A DNA stretch of 64,000 nt, from contig NZ_LFLZ01000010.1 of assembly GCF_001189845.1 (NCBI RefSeq), forward strand, positions 1-64,000, read 5' to 3'. This document shows, piece after piece, positions 48,004 through 58,303 of the stretch; within the stretch, counting starts at the first letter, position 1; each line of letters opens with the position of its first letter. Made by a program: the position numbers and the translations under genes. The notes beneath the pieces were generated by a model, which had not been told where the DNA came from, ran no database searches, and saw nothing but the letters and a program-made list of their open reading frames with translations. Source of the stretch: Bradyrhizobium tropiciagri (GTDB lineage Bacteria > Pseudomonadota > Alphaproteobacteria > Rhizobiales > Xanthobacteraceae).

Positions 48004-48455
48004 CTTTGACTCCGCGTCCGCTGCGGCCGCCTTCTTCGCGCCAGCACGTTAATCCTTGCCCAGCAATCCGCGTGCCGTTGCTGGGAATATGGTGCGCTGC
48101 TGGCGTGACAAAAGGGGCTTCGCGTCGGTCTCCGCCCGACGTCAAAGATGGTCGTACCTTATGGTAGGGTTTTGGACGCTCGCGTCATCAACCGCACATG
48201 CAGGGCGATGAGATGGAAGCTGGGCGGGGTACCATCGTCACTTGCGCTTTGGAGATGGTGCGTTGGCGAACAGGCGACCGTCAAACTCGCTAATAACGCA
48301 TAAAGCGATATGATCCAGTTTGTCAGACCTGATCCCCCGGAGGAGAAGGTCGGCTCATTCGCAACCTGGGGGGGCTTGACTTGGCTGTCTAGAAGCTTTC
48401 GTGCTCGAGCTCCTGCGTTCTCGCTAATCACACGGAGTGTCGCGATCGTGACGGC
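48004..48455. other. gap without recognised gene
   Basis: No supported gene, hairpin or regulatory site was noted. Confidence 0.35.
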
Positions 48456-49526
48456 CTATTTGTCTAAAGAGGGCCTTGGGGTGACGTTGGTGCGTGTGGG
48501 CAGTATCGGATAGTCGATCTTCGGAAACTGCCCGGTAAGCGAGTTTAGAAAGGCGACAATTTCGTCAGTTTCTTTGTCACTCAGTTTTATACCGAGTTGA
48601 ACCTCACTCATCACGCCAACCGCTTGTTTGAGGCTCCAGACCTGACCGGAATGGAAGTATGGAGACCGCAATGCGACGTTACGCAATGGCGCGGAGCGGA
48701 AAACATACTCATCGCTAAGATTCTTAGTGACGGCAAAGCGTCCCCTATCGTCTCTCGGAAGCAAGTTTGCGGCGGGCCTTTCAATCACGCCGAACGGGAA
48801 GTAATCCTGTCCACCGACATTAATTCCGTTGTGGCAAGAGGAGCATCCCTTTTCGATGAATAGCTTTAGCCCGGCTTTTTGGTGGTCACTGAGAGCATAT
48901 CCATCGCCCTCAAGGTACTGATCGAAGGGGGCGGCGGGTGTGATCAAGGTCGCCTCGAAAGCCTCGATGGCCTTGGCAAAATTTGCAAAGGTAACGGGCG
49001 CCGCATCGTTGGGGAACGCCTTACTGAACATAACGACATATTCCGTCATTGAGTTCAACGTGCTGAGCACGCGATCGGGCGTCGCATTCATTTCGACTCC
49101 GGCCTGGATAGGTCCCGCGGCCTGCGCCTTGAGGTCTGCCGCGCGCCCGTCCCAGAACTGTGCCACGTTGAAGACCGCGTTGAAGACGGTTGGCGCGCGA
49201 CGTGTACCCTGTTGCCAGCGATGACCGATCGAAGTCGGACCGGCATCTACCCCGCCCATCCCAACGTTATGACACGTGTTGCAGCTAATGACCTCGCTCG
49301 CCGAAAGCCTCGGATCGAAGAACAAGGATTTGCCAAGGATGACCTTTTCGTGAGTGATCGGGTTGTCCTTCACCGCTGGAACCATTGAGGGGATCGGCTT
49401 GAATAGTCGCCTGGCGGCGCTCATTAGATCATCATTGGCACCTGCCGCTGACGAAACCAGAATGGCAATAGCCACGACAAATAGCTTGCCAACGATGTAA
49501 AGCCCGTCTGCCGCTGGTTTCCTCAT
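48456..49526 (-). CDS. di-haem cytochrome c peroxidase family protein
   Basis: 356-residue periplasmic protein of the bacterial cytochrome c peroxidase/MauG family, reducing hydrogen peroxide with electrons from c-type cytochromes. Two haem motifs are present: CNTCH in SASEVISCNTCHNVGMGG and CSSCH in KGCSSCHNGINVGG. A signal peptide lies in LFVVAIAILVSSAAG. Other family segments are LGKSLFFDPRLS and APLRNVALRSPYFHSG. I place the start at ATG 49526 after GAGGCTTAAT. It has no operon partner here. Confidence 0.92.
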   Translation of the reverse strand: MRKPAADGLYIVGKLFVVAIAILVSSAAGANDDLMSAARRLFKPIPSMVPAVKDNPITHEKVILGKSLFFDPRLSASEVISCNTCHNVGMGGVDAGPTSIGHRWQQGTRRAPTVFNAVFNVAQFWDGRAADLKAQAAGPIQAGVEMNATPDRVLSTLNSMTEYVVMFSKAFPNDAAPVTFANFAKAIEAFEATLITPAAPFDQYLEGDGYALSDHQKAGLKLFIEKGCSSCHNGINVGGQDYFPFGVIERPAANLLPRDDRGRFAVTKNLSDEYVFRSAPLRNVALRSPYFHSGQVWSLKQAVGVMSEVQLGIKLSDKETDEIVAFLNSLTGQFPKIDYPILPTRTNVTPRPSLDK

Positions 49527-50366
49527 ATTAAGCCTCGTTCGTCGTAGATTATGCAATCGCGAACATAGAGCGGTGCGCGCGAGTCAGTCCGTCCGAAGAA
49601 CGACTCGCAGCAATCAACGACGAATGATATCTTCAGCGTTGCGGCTAGGCTGCGCCCAGCTCACGCGCCGAGTAGCAACTGCCGTGCCAACGGGGCTCAA
49701 GGTCGAAGCCGCTGAGCTGGGGGCGAGCAGTTGCAAACCTGGAATAGCAGCAAGCAATCTAAGCCTGCGGAATCCACGGTAAGATCATTGGCTCGGACGA
49801 CGAACAAGCCAGCCGACTCGGCGACAACTTCTCGCCGATCGTCCCAGCGGGTGTCCTTTGCGCCTTCAATCTCAACACCAAGCCGAGCGATCATCGACCA
49901 ACACCGGTGACGTATCGTACACTGAACCGGTGAAGCGTGCAGCTGGCGGGAGTTCGTCCACAATGCGGATATGCCTGTCTCAGGGCGTATTTATGCTCGC
50001 TGGACGCTCAAAATGCTTGAATCGATCGTGGCGTCAGGTTGTAGGCATTGCGAAGTAGAACTCTCGCACCAGGGGACGCCACATTGGGAACTAGCTTCGC
50101 GAATGTCACAAAGGCTGGAGCGCATTGCGCGCGCTGCAAAGCGCAACCGACCTCTCGGTCTTCGCAGTGAACGTGTTGCGCGTAGTGAGACGATGATTCG
50201 GGAGACCGTAATGATTGCGGCGGCGCCACGACGGCTGCTGCCGAGCTGCCGCCTGGTTCCTGGTAAACAGATGATGCTCGTTGGGAAAATAACAATAGTG
50301 AAGGATATGCGGCTTAAGACGAGCGCTATCTGGCGAGCTAAGGGTTTGGTGAATCAAGAGCGACGA
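49527..50366. other. gap containing a tts-like box
   Basis: No confident gene; a frame open from 49971 to the cysteine-rich gene is probably chance. A tts-like box lies at 50033. Confidence 0.35.
50033..50062 (+). promoter_or_regulatory. tts-like box
   Basis: GTCAGGTTGTAGGCATTGCG, about 305 bp upstream of the cysteine-rich gene at 50367. Confidence 0.5.
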
Positions 50367-50684
50367 ATGGGGTGGACTTACAATGCGCACCGCCGCGCAA
50401 CTATCCTTGCTGCGATCGCGATCGCAGCCATGTGGTGCACAGGATACGCTTGCGCGCGAGATCGGCGGGCCGAAGAGGTCCTCACGTCGTGCAGACCAGA
50501 CGTAATGCGCTTCTGTGAGCGCTTCACAGGACGGAGGGATGTAGACGCAGCCATGTTTTGTCTTAGGGACAATTTCAAAAGCTTGGGCGTCGAATGTCGC
50601 CGCGCGATGCCAACTGCGGCGGACAGAAGCGGCGGACCGAAACGACGCCTCAATAGGGTTCCGATCGTCCTTCATCGAGAGTGA
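50367..50684 (+). CDS. small secreted cysteine-rich protein
   Basis: 105-residue protein with a hydrophobic N-terminal segment (TILAAIAIAAMWCTGYACA) that looks like a Sec signal, then one cysteine-rich repeat: CRPDVMRFCERFTG, AMFCLRDNFKSLGVECRRAM. This resembles the bacterial cysteine-rich GLG1-like repeat family. Its function is unknown. It is the first gene after the tts-like box at 50033, though a Sec signal would be unusual for a T3SS effector. Confidence 0.6.
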   Translation: MGWTYNAHRRATILAAIAIAAMWCTGYACARDRRAEEVLTSCRPDVMRFCERFTGRRDVDAAMFCLRDNFKSLGVECRRAMPTAADRSGGPKRRLNRVPIVLHRE

Positions 50685-51241
50685 GCCGTCCGAGCAGAGG
50701 TTACAGAGGTTGACGCACGGTGCCGTGTTCCAGGCTGATTGGCGCCGGACGTTGACTAGCTTGCTGTTCGAAAGTCTATCGCGCTGGAACGTCACGCTAC
50801 CGAGTCGGAGCTCATCCAACCGCGGCACTGAACTTCGATTGACCTCGTTCGGCGATCGACTGGGCCACCACGCGTGTTACGAGGTCATGGTGCGCTCTGA
50901 GGTTCGATGTGCTACTATGGCGGTTGCCGGCGCTGCAGTCCGTTCGTCGGACAAGGCAACCGCGAAGTTACCGTCGTCTGGCTGGAAATGGTCCGACGAA
51001 CGAATCCGGTTCAACGTCGGAAGTCGTTAGGCCGCACATCGTTCAGGAATCCGTGTTGTCCATTAATATGGCGTTGTTGTCGGCAGCCTAGCATTTCCAG
51101 CAGGTGACTAGATCGACTATGCTTGGCAAAAGATCGCCGGAATGCTCGCGTTGGGCACATTCGATCGCGCCCTTCCAGATATTGTCGCCTTTGGATTAGG
51201 TTGGGCTGGAGAGTGCAAATCGAGCCGAGAAACTGCTGAGG
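50685..51241. other. gap without recognised gene
   Basis: Short frames only; nothing supported. Confidence 0.35.
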
Positions 51242-51541
51242 TTAGCTCCCAATCGAATTCGAGAAGGAACTGCTTGATGCCATTGCGGCGTTTTCGATGG
51301 GCGCTTCAGAGGAGCCGCTTGGCTGGGGCGTGGTGCTCTTGGTCGAATTCACTTTAGGGTTCAAGGCCAAAGGAAACGTCGTCGACAAGAGCCGCTCAAA
51401 GGCAGACAGCTGTTCGAGCAGGTGCTTCTCAATGCCCTTGCGCTCTGCGCCAGATAGGCCCGTTTTAAGTAACCGACGGCAGCGCCAGATCTCGTTCCGC
51501 AGCCACCTGATCTCACTTAATCTATCGTCGATCGAAGTCAT
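51242..51541 (-). CDS. small hypothetical protein, probable coiled coil
   Basis: 99-residue protein whose first 60 residues look like a helical coiled coil (MTSIDDRLSEIRWLRNEIWR, then KGIEKHLLEQLSAFERLL) followed by a serine-rich tail. There is no clear ribosome site and no family recognised. Support is the protein-like composition only. Confidence 0.45.
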   Translation of the reverse strand: MTSIDDRLSEIRWLRNEIWRCRRLLKTGLSGAERKGIEKHLLEQLSAFERLLSTTFPLALNPKVNSTKSTTPQPSGSSEAPIENAAMASSSSFSNSIGS

Positions 51542-52667
51542 TGCAGATGTAGTTCACTTTGCCATTCGGAGCATTACGCACGCGGATCGTCATGAGTACC
51601 GGTGCCGCCGCATTCATGTCGAATAATTCCGTCTGAGGACTTGCGACTTCCCACCCGTTTCTGCGCAGATGTGGCGAGCAGTTCGATTGGTACAAGGCTC
51701 CTGTTAATCGATATCACCTTGCGGCCCGCGTCTGACGAAAAATCGTGGCAGTTCCACGGGTTTTCACTGCGCCGTGATGGCGTATCTTGCACAATTCCTG
51801 CGCTCTACAATTTATTTGTGCGTATCAGATACCAAGGATGGTGAGATGCTAAGTCACGTCCGGCATTAGGTGGCTTTAGCATGAGCTGGTAAAGCATGGC
51901 GCATGTCGCGAAGGTCTTTATGGCACCAAAACCTACAAGCGTCCGGTGGCTTTGTTGATTGTCCAGGCTGGGCGCGACCTGAGGGCCCTCATCCACAGCA
52001 TGGGAAATGGCATGGCGGAGATGTTCTCCCTATGGGGAAGGGTGGGGCGGGCCTGAGCGCGACCGACGGCGCTCGCGAACCGATCAAACAAAGCGCATGA
52101 GCCAAGGGTGGAATCTCAGCTATCGACGGCAAATGTAGCTGGACGCGGTGTCGAACTGAATAACCACTCCACCGGAAATCGTTGCAATCGATATCCGCCT
52201 TATACAATCCGCCTGCGCCTCAGGAGGTCGATTTACAGCTTGAATCTCACGCTGCGACAGGTTGTAGACTTGCCGATGCATCAAGACAAAGCTCAGGATG
52301 GGGCGCGCGTCGACGGCTCATTGGCAAATCGAGATGAGGGGGAATGGCTTGCTGATTGCCAATCTTGTTCAGGCGATGGCCAGGAAGGGCAGTTGCACCG
52401 TCGCCACGGGAACGCTGGGCCAGCCGTTGTCAAGGGCTGGCAAATGGTGTCGCCATATGGCTGGAACGATGAAATGAAACGGGCAGCAAAATGTGGTTGG
52501 CCACAACTGCAATCACGTTTTTAGTCGCGCAGGGCAAGTGCGCAGAGTGAACAGCCCGGCGCTCGCAGGCAGATGCTGCAAAGAGCGTGGACGATTAATA
52601 TCCAGCCAGAGGCGATGACTGCTTGCATATAGCCGCAGGGTGCTTCGATGAAAGCTCGGAAGGTCTT
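51542..52667. other. gap upstream of the SKWP effector
   Basis: No gene supported; a weak tts-like box is at 52256. Confidence 0.35.
52256..52285 (+). promoter_or_regulatory. weak tts-like box before the SKWP gene
   Basis: GACAGGTTGTAGACTTGCCG; the second base departs from GTCAG. It is 412 bp before the effector start. Confidence 0.4.
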
Positions 52668-54263
52668 ATGTCCGTTCAAACTAGTCTCACGACGGCGTTA
52701 AGTGAAATCGATCGCGCTGTCGGCATTGTTGAATTCTCGACTGCAGTCGTCAGGCGCGACAAGCAACTGTGCAAGGCGGACCTGCCGGTGTTTCTGCAAC
52801 AAGCAGCCGTTGAGTTTCAATCCAGATTTCTACCGAGTTTCGAGGAAAGCATCCGTGCAGAGAAATCGTGGGGCTATGCGACGACATGCAATGCGGTGAG
52901 CCGAAGGGCTGGAGGTCAGGCGGGTCGGGATACTTGCGAGAGAATAGCTTCTCGCGTGTCGCAGCTGGACCATGCTCTGATGAAGAAGATCGGTATCAGG
53001 GCGCTTTCCATATTTGCGGCATCATTCGGCAGGCACGCCAGGAGAGCGGAATGTCGCCAAGGGGCGGTCCGAATAGCCAAATTTTGTCGCGAGGAAAGCA
53101 GATCGCTTCAAGAATTGAACAATCTCAGCCTGGCAGGGCTGATAAACGGCTTCAGCAAGTGGCCGGACGGGAGTGACTTTCGACAGGCCGCGGTTGCAAT
53201 CGCGGGCGAGGTCATTCGCCGAGCGGGCAGCCACCATCAGCTCTCTGAATTTAGACAGCAAGGGTTGGTGAGCCTGGTAAACGGATTTAGCAAATGGCCA
53301 GAAGAGGCGGCCTCGCGCCAAGCCGCGGCCACGCTTGCACTGGAAATCTTGCGGCGCCCCCGCCGGGTCGCCGATTTCGCTCAGCAGGGGTTGGCCATCC
53401 TTGTAAACGGTTTTAGCAAGTGGCCTGAGGAGTTGCCCTGTGGTCAAGTCATCGTCGCGGTTGCAACCGAAGTGCTGGGACGTGCGACGCGGTTCCACGA
53501 GTTTAGCGAGCAGGATCTGGCGAATTTGGTGAATGGCTTCAGCAAATGGCCAGAGGAGAATGCATCTCGTCAGGCAACATTTGCGATCGCAAGTGAGCTC
53601 CTGCGCCGTGCCGTCCAGCTTCCGGATTATACCCAGCAAGGATTGGCGAACCTGGTGAACGGGTTCTGCAAATGGCCTGAAGATGCGACTTGTCGTAAGG
53701 CTGCGGTCGCGATCGCCGGTGAAGTATTTTGCCGTGCTGCCCAGCTCCCCGATCTGACTCAGCAGGGGCTGTCAAGCCTGGTGAACGGTTTTAGTAAGTG
53801 GCCCGAAGAGGCCGCGTCTCGCCGAGCCGCGGTCGCACTCGCTCGCGAGGTCCTGCGCCGCGCCGCTCAGCTCTGCGAGTTCTCACAGCAGGGACTTGCG
53901 AACCTAGTCAGCGGCTTCAGTAACTGGCCGGACGAACTGCCGTGCGGTCAAGCGACCGTCGTGCTCGCAGGCGAGGTCCTTCGCCGCGCGGATCGGAGGA
54001 CGGGGCTCTCGGATTTCACTACCCAGGATCTCAGGGGCCTGCTGATCGGCTTCAACAAATTGCCACAAGAAAGTGCCGCCCGCCAGGCCACGATCACGAT
54101 CGTCAATGAGGTCCTTGGGCGCGGTATCAGGCTCTTTAATTTTACCAAGCTGGAAGCGGAGAGTTTGCTGAGTGGCTTTAGCAGGTGGCCGCAACACGCC
54201 GCCGGGCAAGGGAGGGTGACTGAGATCATCAGGCCGCTGCAACTCGCGTCTGAGACTGCGTAG
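52668..54263 (+). CDS. SKWP-repeat type III effector candidate
   Basis: 531-residue protein. After about 150 residues of N-terminal sequence there are nine tandem repeats of 42 residues, most containing NGFSKWPEE followed by a helix such as RQAAVAIAGEVLRRA. This is the SKWP repeat of Ralstonia RipS and Xanthomonas XopAD effectors, a HEAT/armadillo-like helical solenoid of unknown plant target. The last repeats are degenerate (IGFNKLPQE, SGFSRWPQH). I choose ATG 52668 after GGAAGGTCTT. A weak tts-like box is upstream. It lies close to the T3SS cluster, which supports secretion. Confidence 0.85.
   Translation: MSVQTSLTTALSEIDRAVGIVEFSTAVVRRDKQLCKADLPVFLQQAAVEFQSRFLPSFEESIRAEKSWGYATTCNAVSRRAGGQAGRDTCERIASRVSQLDHALMKKIGIRALSIFAASFGRHARRAECRQGAVRIAKFCREESRSLQELNNLSLAGLINGFSKWPDGSDFRQAAVAIAGEVIRRAGSHHQLSEFRQQGLVSLVNGFSKWPEEAASRQAAATLALEILRRPRRVADFAQQGLAILVNGFSKWPEELPCGQVIVAVATEVLGRATRFHEFSEQDLANLVNGFSKWPEENASRQATFAIASELLRRAVQLPDYTQQGLANLVNGFCKWPEDATCRKAAVAIAGEVFCRAAQLPDLTQQGLSSLVNGFSKWPEEAASRRAAVALAREVLRRAAQLCEFSQQGLANLVSGFSNWPDELPCGQATVVLAGEVLRRADRRTGLSDFTTQDLRGLLIGFNKLPQESAARQATITIVNEVLGRGIRLFNFTKLEAESLLSGFSRWPQHAAGQGRVTEIIRPLQLASETA
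53110..54240 (+). repeat. nine 126-bp SKWP coding repeats
   Basis: Tandem repeats of about 126 bp within the effector gene. Divergence between copies at the DNA level indicates an old expansion. Boundaries are approximate. Confidence 0.85.
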
Positions 54264-54449
54264 GCCCTGAGAGGAGAAGCGACGTTAGCAGATGAGGCGA
54301 TCGAAGCAAGAAAGCGCCAGCTAGCAATGTTCGATACTCATGGGGCGATGTCATGACACGACAACCCGGAACAATGAGAGGTGTCATAGCTCTATCGGCG
54401 ATGCCCATATTGTACAGAATTGAGCGACTAATCAGAAGGACGTAGATTC

Positions 54450-54695
54450 GTGAGTCAGGCTGAAAATGACGTCGTCGAGCATATGCTCTCATCATTGACG
54501 ATCAGCTTGTTTCAGAATCGTATCGCGCCATCCGACGAACAGGTGATGTATCATTTCGGGCTGGCCTGCGAAAGAGCGGGGTTGATCGCGACGGAAGAGG
54601 TCGCAATACGGATATTGAAGCGCGTGTCGCGCGAGATCAACCAAGCGCAGTCGGTGCTTGAGTTCGTTGGTCGCGGTGAGGGTTGGCTACACTGA
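54450..54695 (+). CDS. small hypothetical protein
   Basis: 81-residue soluble, mainly helical protein from GTG 54450, with AAGGACG upstream at long spacing. It reads protein-like (NDVVEHMLSSLTISLFQNRI, ILKRVSREINQAQSVLEFVG) but has no recognised family. The size and position among effector genes would fit a chaperone or small T3SS-associated protein; this is only a guess. Confidence 0.5.
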   Translation: MSQAENDVVEHMLSSLTISLFQNRIAPSDEQVMYHFGLACERAGLIATEEVAIRILKRVSREINQAQSVLEFVGRGEGWLH

Positions 54696-55440
54696 GCGCA
54701 ACGTAAGGAAATTCGATGCCGACAGCGATGTGCAGTGTCTGTTCGATTCGGGAGGGATCCGCGAGAGCCGCTTGCTTGCCGCAAGCCGCGAAAGCGCCAG
54801 TCGAGCTTGAGGATCATGTCCGCGGTCGTTAGTAGCTGAAGGCTAATCATTCAGGTCGGCTTTGCTGATTGGGTACGCGCCTTGGCCCTCGGTGAGGAGC
54901 GAGCGCGTTACGCGCAAAAATCTACTAGCGTTCGGCTCGTCGATCAACACAACGTCTCCCAGGAAGGGGTAGCCGACCTCGACCGCACAGGAGCGGCAAC
55001 GTCGCCGTCCTGTCAGCATCACGCTGCCGGCGTGCCGCCGCTCGGACACCAAATTTACCGAGCAGGAAACTGTTTCGTTCCCGTCGGACTTTCTGCGGAG
55101 CGCTGCGCCTAAGCGTCGAGAGACATCGAAGGAATGTTGGGCGACGCATTGATCATCGCTTCGAGGCTGTCAGCTTGCCGACAGCTATATCTCGTAGGCT
55201 GAATGTCCCGAATTGCTGGCAAGGCCGGCTCGATGTGCTCAGGCGTGGCAGGAAAGGGGAGATGAATTCCAGTATCAACCCGATCCGCGAGCGAGGGCCT
55301 TTGAGATTGGTCCTCGGTCGCCATCGGGCGCAGAGTAATCGCACCAAGCCCTGCGTGGCGACCGCTTCGTGATGTGCTCTCGTCAGCCGATGAAACGCAC
55401 CCATAGCGGGGCTCTACCAGCTTCATGATACGCCGCCCCG
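54696..55440. other. gap before the LRR effector
   Basis: No gene supported; contains the best tts-like box of the window at 55169. Confidence 0.4.
55169..55198 (+). promoter_or_regulatory. tts box upstream of the NEL effector
   Basis: GTCAGCTTGCCGACAGCTAT follows the tts consensus (GTCAGCTT-N-TCGAAAGCT) closely, 272 bp before the predicted start. Confidence 0.75.
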
Positions 55441-57300
55441 GTGCATTCGCTTCCTTTAGCTACCGAAGAGACGACATCTGTGAATGCAGAACAGCTTGGC
55501 ACTGGGACTTCTTCCGAAGCTTCCGATTGGGAAAGCTCTGAACCAGGGTCACCGGCCTCATCGCAATGGGACGAAGCCTCGACGGAAGCGCAGGCGTCTG
55601 CCGACTTGCCGGATCAGGTCTTGACGGATTGGTCTGCCGAAGACTGGCAGGGGCAGCATGAGGATCGGCAGCTGGTGGAAAGTCGAATAAGGGCCTGGAG
55701 GGACACGGGCGATCTCAATGAACCAATAGATCTGTCGTCCCTGTCACTGACCAACTTGGCGGCCCCGATCCCGGCCGGCTTGCGCCGCCTGAATGTCGAC
55801 GACAATCAACTGAGCAGCCTTCCCGAAACTCTTCCGGCCAGTCTGCAGCGGCTCTACGCGAACAATAATCGGCTGACCGGCCTGCCCGAGCTTCCGCCCA
55901 GTCTGCGACGGCTCTATGCCATTAGCAACGGGCTGTCCAGCCTGCCCGCAGAGCTGCCGCCTGGATTGCGGCGCCTGAATGTCGACAACAATCAGTTATC
56001 CAGTCTCCCCGATCGCCTTCCAGCGACGCTTCAGGAGTTGGATGTCTCGGGTAATCAGCTGACTCGTCTGCCCGAGCTTCCAGCCGGGCTCGAGCACCTG
56101 AATGTCGACTATAACCAACTGACCGATCTGCCCGAGCCTCTTCCGGCCGGGCTTGAATGGCTTAGTGCCAGCCATAATCGGCTAACCAGTCTGCCCGAGA
56201 CGTTTCCGGCCGAGCTGCTATGGCTTGGCGCCAGCAACAACCAGCTAACCAGCGTGCCCGAGACTATGCTGACACAGCTAAGCCGCGACGCGAGTGTTGA
56301 CCTGGAGAACAATCCTCTGTCCGACGCGGTGCAGGCCGGCCTGGCGACTGCCATGCATGCCGGAGACTATGCTGGCCCGCAGGTTTTCTTCTCGAACACC
56401 GCAGGCGCGGTGCAAGTTGAGCCGCGGTCGCTGCAGGAGGTTGTCGCGCACTGGCTCGAGGGCGAGCCCGCAGCAATAACCGCTTGGCAGGCCTTCGCCG
56501 AAGAGCCGGGTGCCTTAGATTATGCACGCTTTCTCGATAGGCTCCGCGGCACCGTGAACTATGGTAACGACGCGTTCCGGCACGCGGTCGTCGAAGATCT
56601 GCGGCAGGCAGTCATCAGGCCGAATTTACGCGAGCAGTATTTCGAACTAGCCTCCGGAGCGAGCGCGAGCTGCGAAGATCGCATCACTTTGTCCTGGAAC
56701 GGCATGCAGAGCGCACGCGTGAACGCGGATGTCGAGGACGGCGCCTATGACGGACGCCTTGGCGAACTGCTCCAGCACGGCCGCGTCATGTTTCGCTTGG
56801 AGGCCCTGGACCGAATCGCGCGCGAGACCGTCAACTCGCTTCGTCGAACCGATCCGGACACGGACGTCGATGAGATCGAGGTCTACCTTGCCTACCAAAC
56901 CCAACTGCGTGATGCGCTGGAGCTGCGGCACATCGCTCCCGATATGCGCTTCATGAGCGTCTCTCACGTTACCGGGGACGATGTCGCCAGGGCCGAGACG
57001 GCAGTGCGGAACCAGGAAGCGACCGAATTTGCGCAGTTCCTGGCGACCCGATGGCAGCCATGGGAAAGTGTGCTAAGACGCATCGCGCCCGAAGACTATG
57101 CTGAGATGCAGGAACGGCTCGTCGATGCGATGGGCGAGCCGTTTCAAGCCCGCTTGGATCGGCGGCTGGCGGAGGATGGGTTGACAGGCGACGCCGATGC
57201 CGAGCGGGTGCTCGGCGCCCAGATACGCAACGAGATCGCCCGCGAGATCAAAGGCGCGGTCATGGACCGGGTGCTCGGGGAGCTCGGCTTCGAGCTATGA
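55441..57300 (+). CDS. LRR-NEL E3 ubiquitin ligase effector (NopM/IpaH type)
   Basis: 619-residue type III effector. Residues 1-100 are disordered and acidic, as in secretion signals. Residues about 110-280 hold eight leucine-rich repeats of 20-21 residues (pattern L-x-L-x-V-x-x-N-Q-L-x-x-L-P). From about residue 320 follows a NEL domain with the catalytic cysteine Cys411 in SASCEDRITLSW, the conserved C-x-D motif. It should transfer ubiquitin to host proteins, as NopM and Shigella IpaH do. A good tts box lies upstream. The GTG start at 55441 has no clear ribosome site; GTG 55480 is an alternative. Confidence 0.92.
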   Translation: MHSLPLATEETTSVNAEQLGTGTSSEASDWESSEPGSPASSQWDEASTEAQASADLPDQVLTDWSAEDWQGQHEDRQLVESRIRAWRDTGDLNEPIDLSSLSLTNLAAPIPAGLRRLNVDDNQLSSLPETLPASLQRLYANNNRLTGLPELPPSLRRLYAISNGLSSLPAELPPGLRRLNVDNNQLSSLPDRLPATLQELDVSGNQLTRLPELPAGLEHLNVDYNQLTDLPEPLPAGLEWLSASHNRLTSLPETFPAELLWLGASNNQLTSVPETMLTQLSRDASVDLENNPLSDAVQAGLATAMHAGDYAGPQVFFSNTAGAVQVEPRSLQEVVAHWLEGEPAAITAWQAFAEEPGALDYARFLDRLRGTVNYGNDAFRHAVVEDLRQAVIRPNLREQYFELASGASASCEDRITLSWNGMQSARVNADVEDGAYDGRLGELLQHGRVMFRLEALDRIARETVNSLRRTDPDTDVDEIEVYLAYQTQLRDALELRHIAPDMRFMSVSHVTGDDVARAETAVRNQEATEFAQFLATRWQPWESVLRRIAPEDYAEMQERLVDAMGEPFQARLDRRLAEDGLTGDADAERVLGAQIRNEIAREIKGAVMDRVLGELGFEL

Positions 57301-57523
57301 GCTCCTCCGCTGGCATCATCGATGCGTCTCGTCGCCCGCAAAGCCCAAGAGGGCAGTTGCCGGTCGCGCGATTGGGTGCGGGTGAGCTCAACAAAAAGTA
57401 CGCTTGATTGCACCCAATCCAGGCGGGGATTCGCACAGTGCATTTCATTATGGCCAAAGCCATTGGCGGCCGGTCAAACGACTGCTCATAAGCTTAACGA
57501 ATGGATGGCGAGTAGTCTCAGCC
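57301..57523. other. short gap between convergent genes
   Basis: No gene or clear terminator seen. Confidence 0.4.
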
Positions 57524-58243
57524 TCAAGTTGCCTTTGTGCAACGCAGGCTCTCGATGTTCGTCCCCCGCGATCGATAGGATCTTCGCAGCATCAAACTCG
57601 ATTCTAGATCGCGGAACATTGTGTAGTTCCGTCGTATCCACTGATGCAGCTCGGTGGACCAGTCCTTTTCGTCCCGCAGATATCCGGTGAAGGAAAAGCC
57701 AAGTCGGTCTATGTATCTCTTGAGAAACGGCGGCAGCGCGGAAATCCGGAGCACCCGCTCGCCATCCATGACTTCAGGTAATCCGCCGCGCAGCGCAAAT
57801 TCATTGTGGACGGTGACCAGCGATGCTGGCGGAATCTGCCGCCGCAGCATGTCATAACCGCGAAAGGAAATGCGGTCAGCGCCTGCGATGAAGAGAATGA
57901 TAGGAGCGACATAGCGGCGCGCCGTCTCCTTTAAGAAGCCGATCTCCTCGCACATCTTGAAGAACTCGTCGAAGGCATGGAAGCCGAGATCGATCACCTT
58001 GGGTACCCGATCGTGGATGATAAGCGGGTCCATCAGCTGCATCTTGCCGTAAGTGTCCGTCACATCCGCGGTCTCGGTGATCTTAGGGAGATAATCAAGC
58101 AGTGATGGCTCTTTTAGATTGACATCGAACGACAGGGCGGTGCCGTCTTTGAGCAGCAAGAACTCGCTCAGGACGCGAGCGATGAGGGTTTTTCCGACCT
58201 GCGGGCTAGGAGAGCAGATGATGTAGATAGGGGTTGCTAACAT
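57524..58243 (-). CDS. ParA-like P-loop ATPase with non-canonical Walker A
   Basis: 239-residue predicted cytoplasmic NTPase. The P-loop is CSPSPQVGKTLIARVL (residues 10-25); it has GKT but lacks the signature lysine of ParA/MinD proteins (KGGxGKT). A Walker-B-like KVIDLGFHAFDEFF follows. Length and layout mirror the neighbour at 58304-59053 upstream, with a 60-bp gap on the same strand, suggesting an ancient duplication and joint action. The process served is unknown; positioning or assembly of a cell-surface machine is possible given the T3SS context. Confidence 0.7.
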   Translation of the reverse strand: MLATPIYIICSPSPQVGKTLIARVLSEFLLLKDGTALSFDVNLKEPSLLDYLPKITETADVTDTYGKMQLMDPLIIHDRVPKVIDLGFHAFDEFFKMCEEIGFLKETARRYVAPIILFIAGADRISFRGYDMLRRQIPPASLVTVHNEFALRGGLPEVMDGERVLRISALPPFLKRYIDRLGFSFTGYLRDEKDWSTELHQWIRRNYTMFRDLESSLMLRRSYRSRGTNIESLRCTKAT

Positions 58244-58303
58244 AGCCAGCAGATCAATCTCGTTTCGTATGTCGGCCTTCTCTTGGCCCGCAAGAATATG
58301 CGA

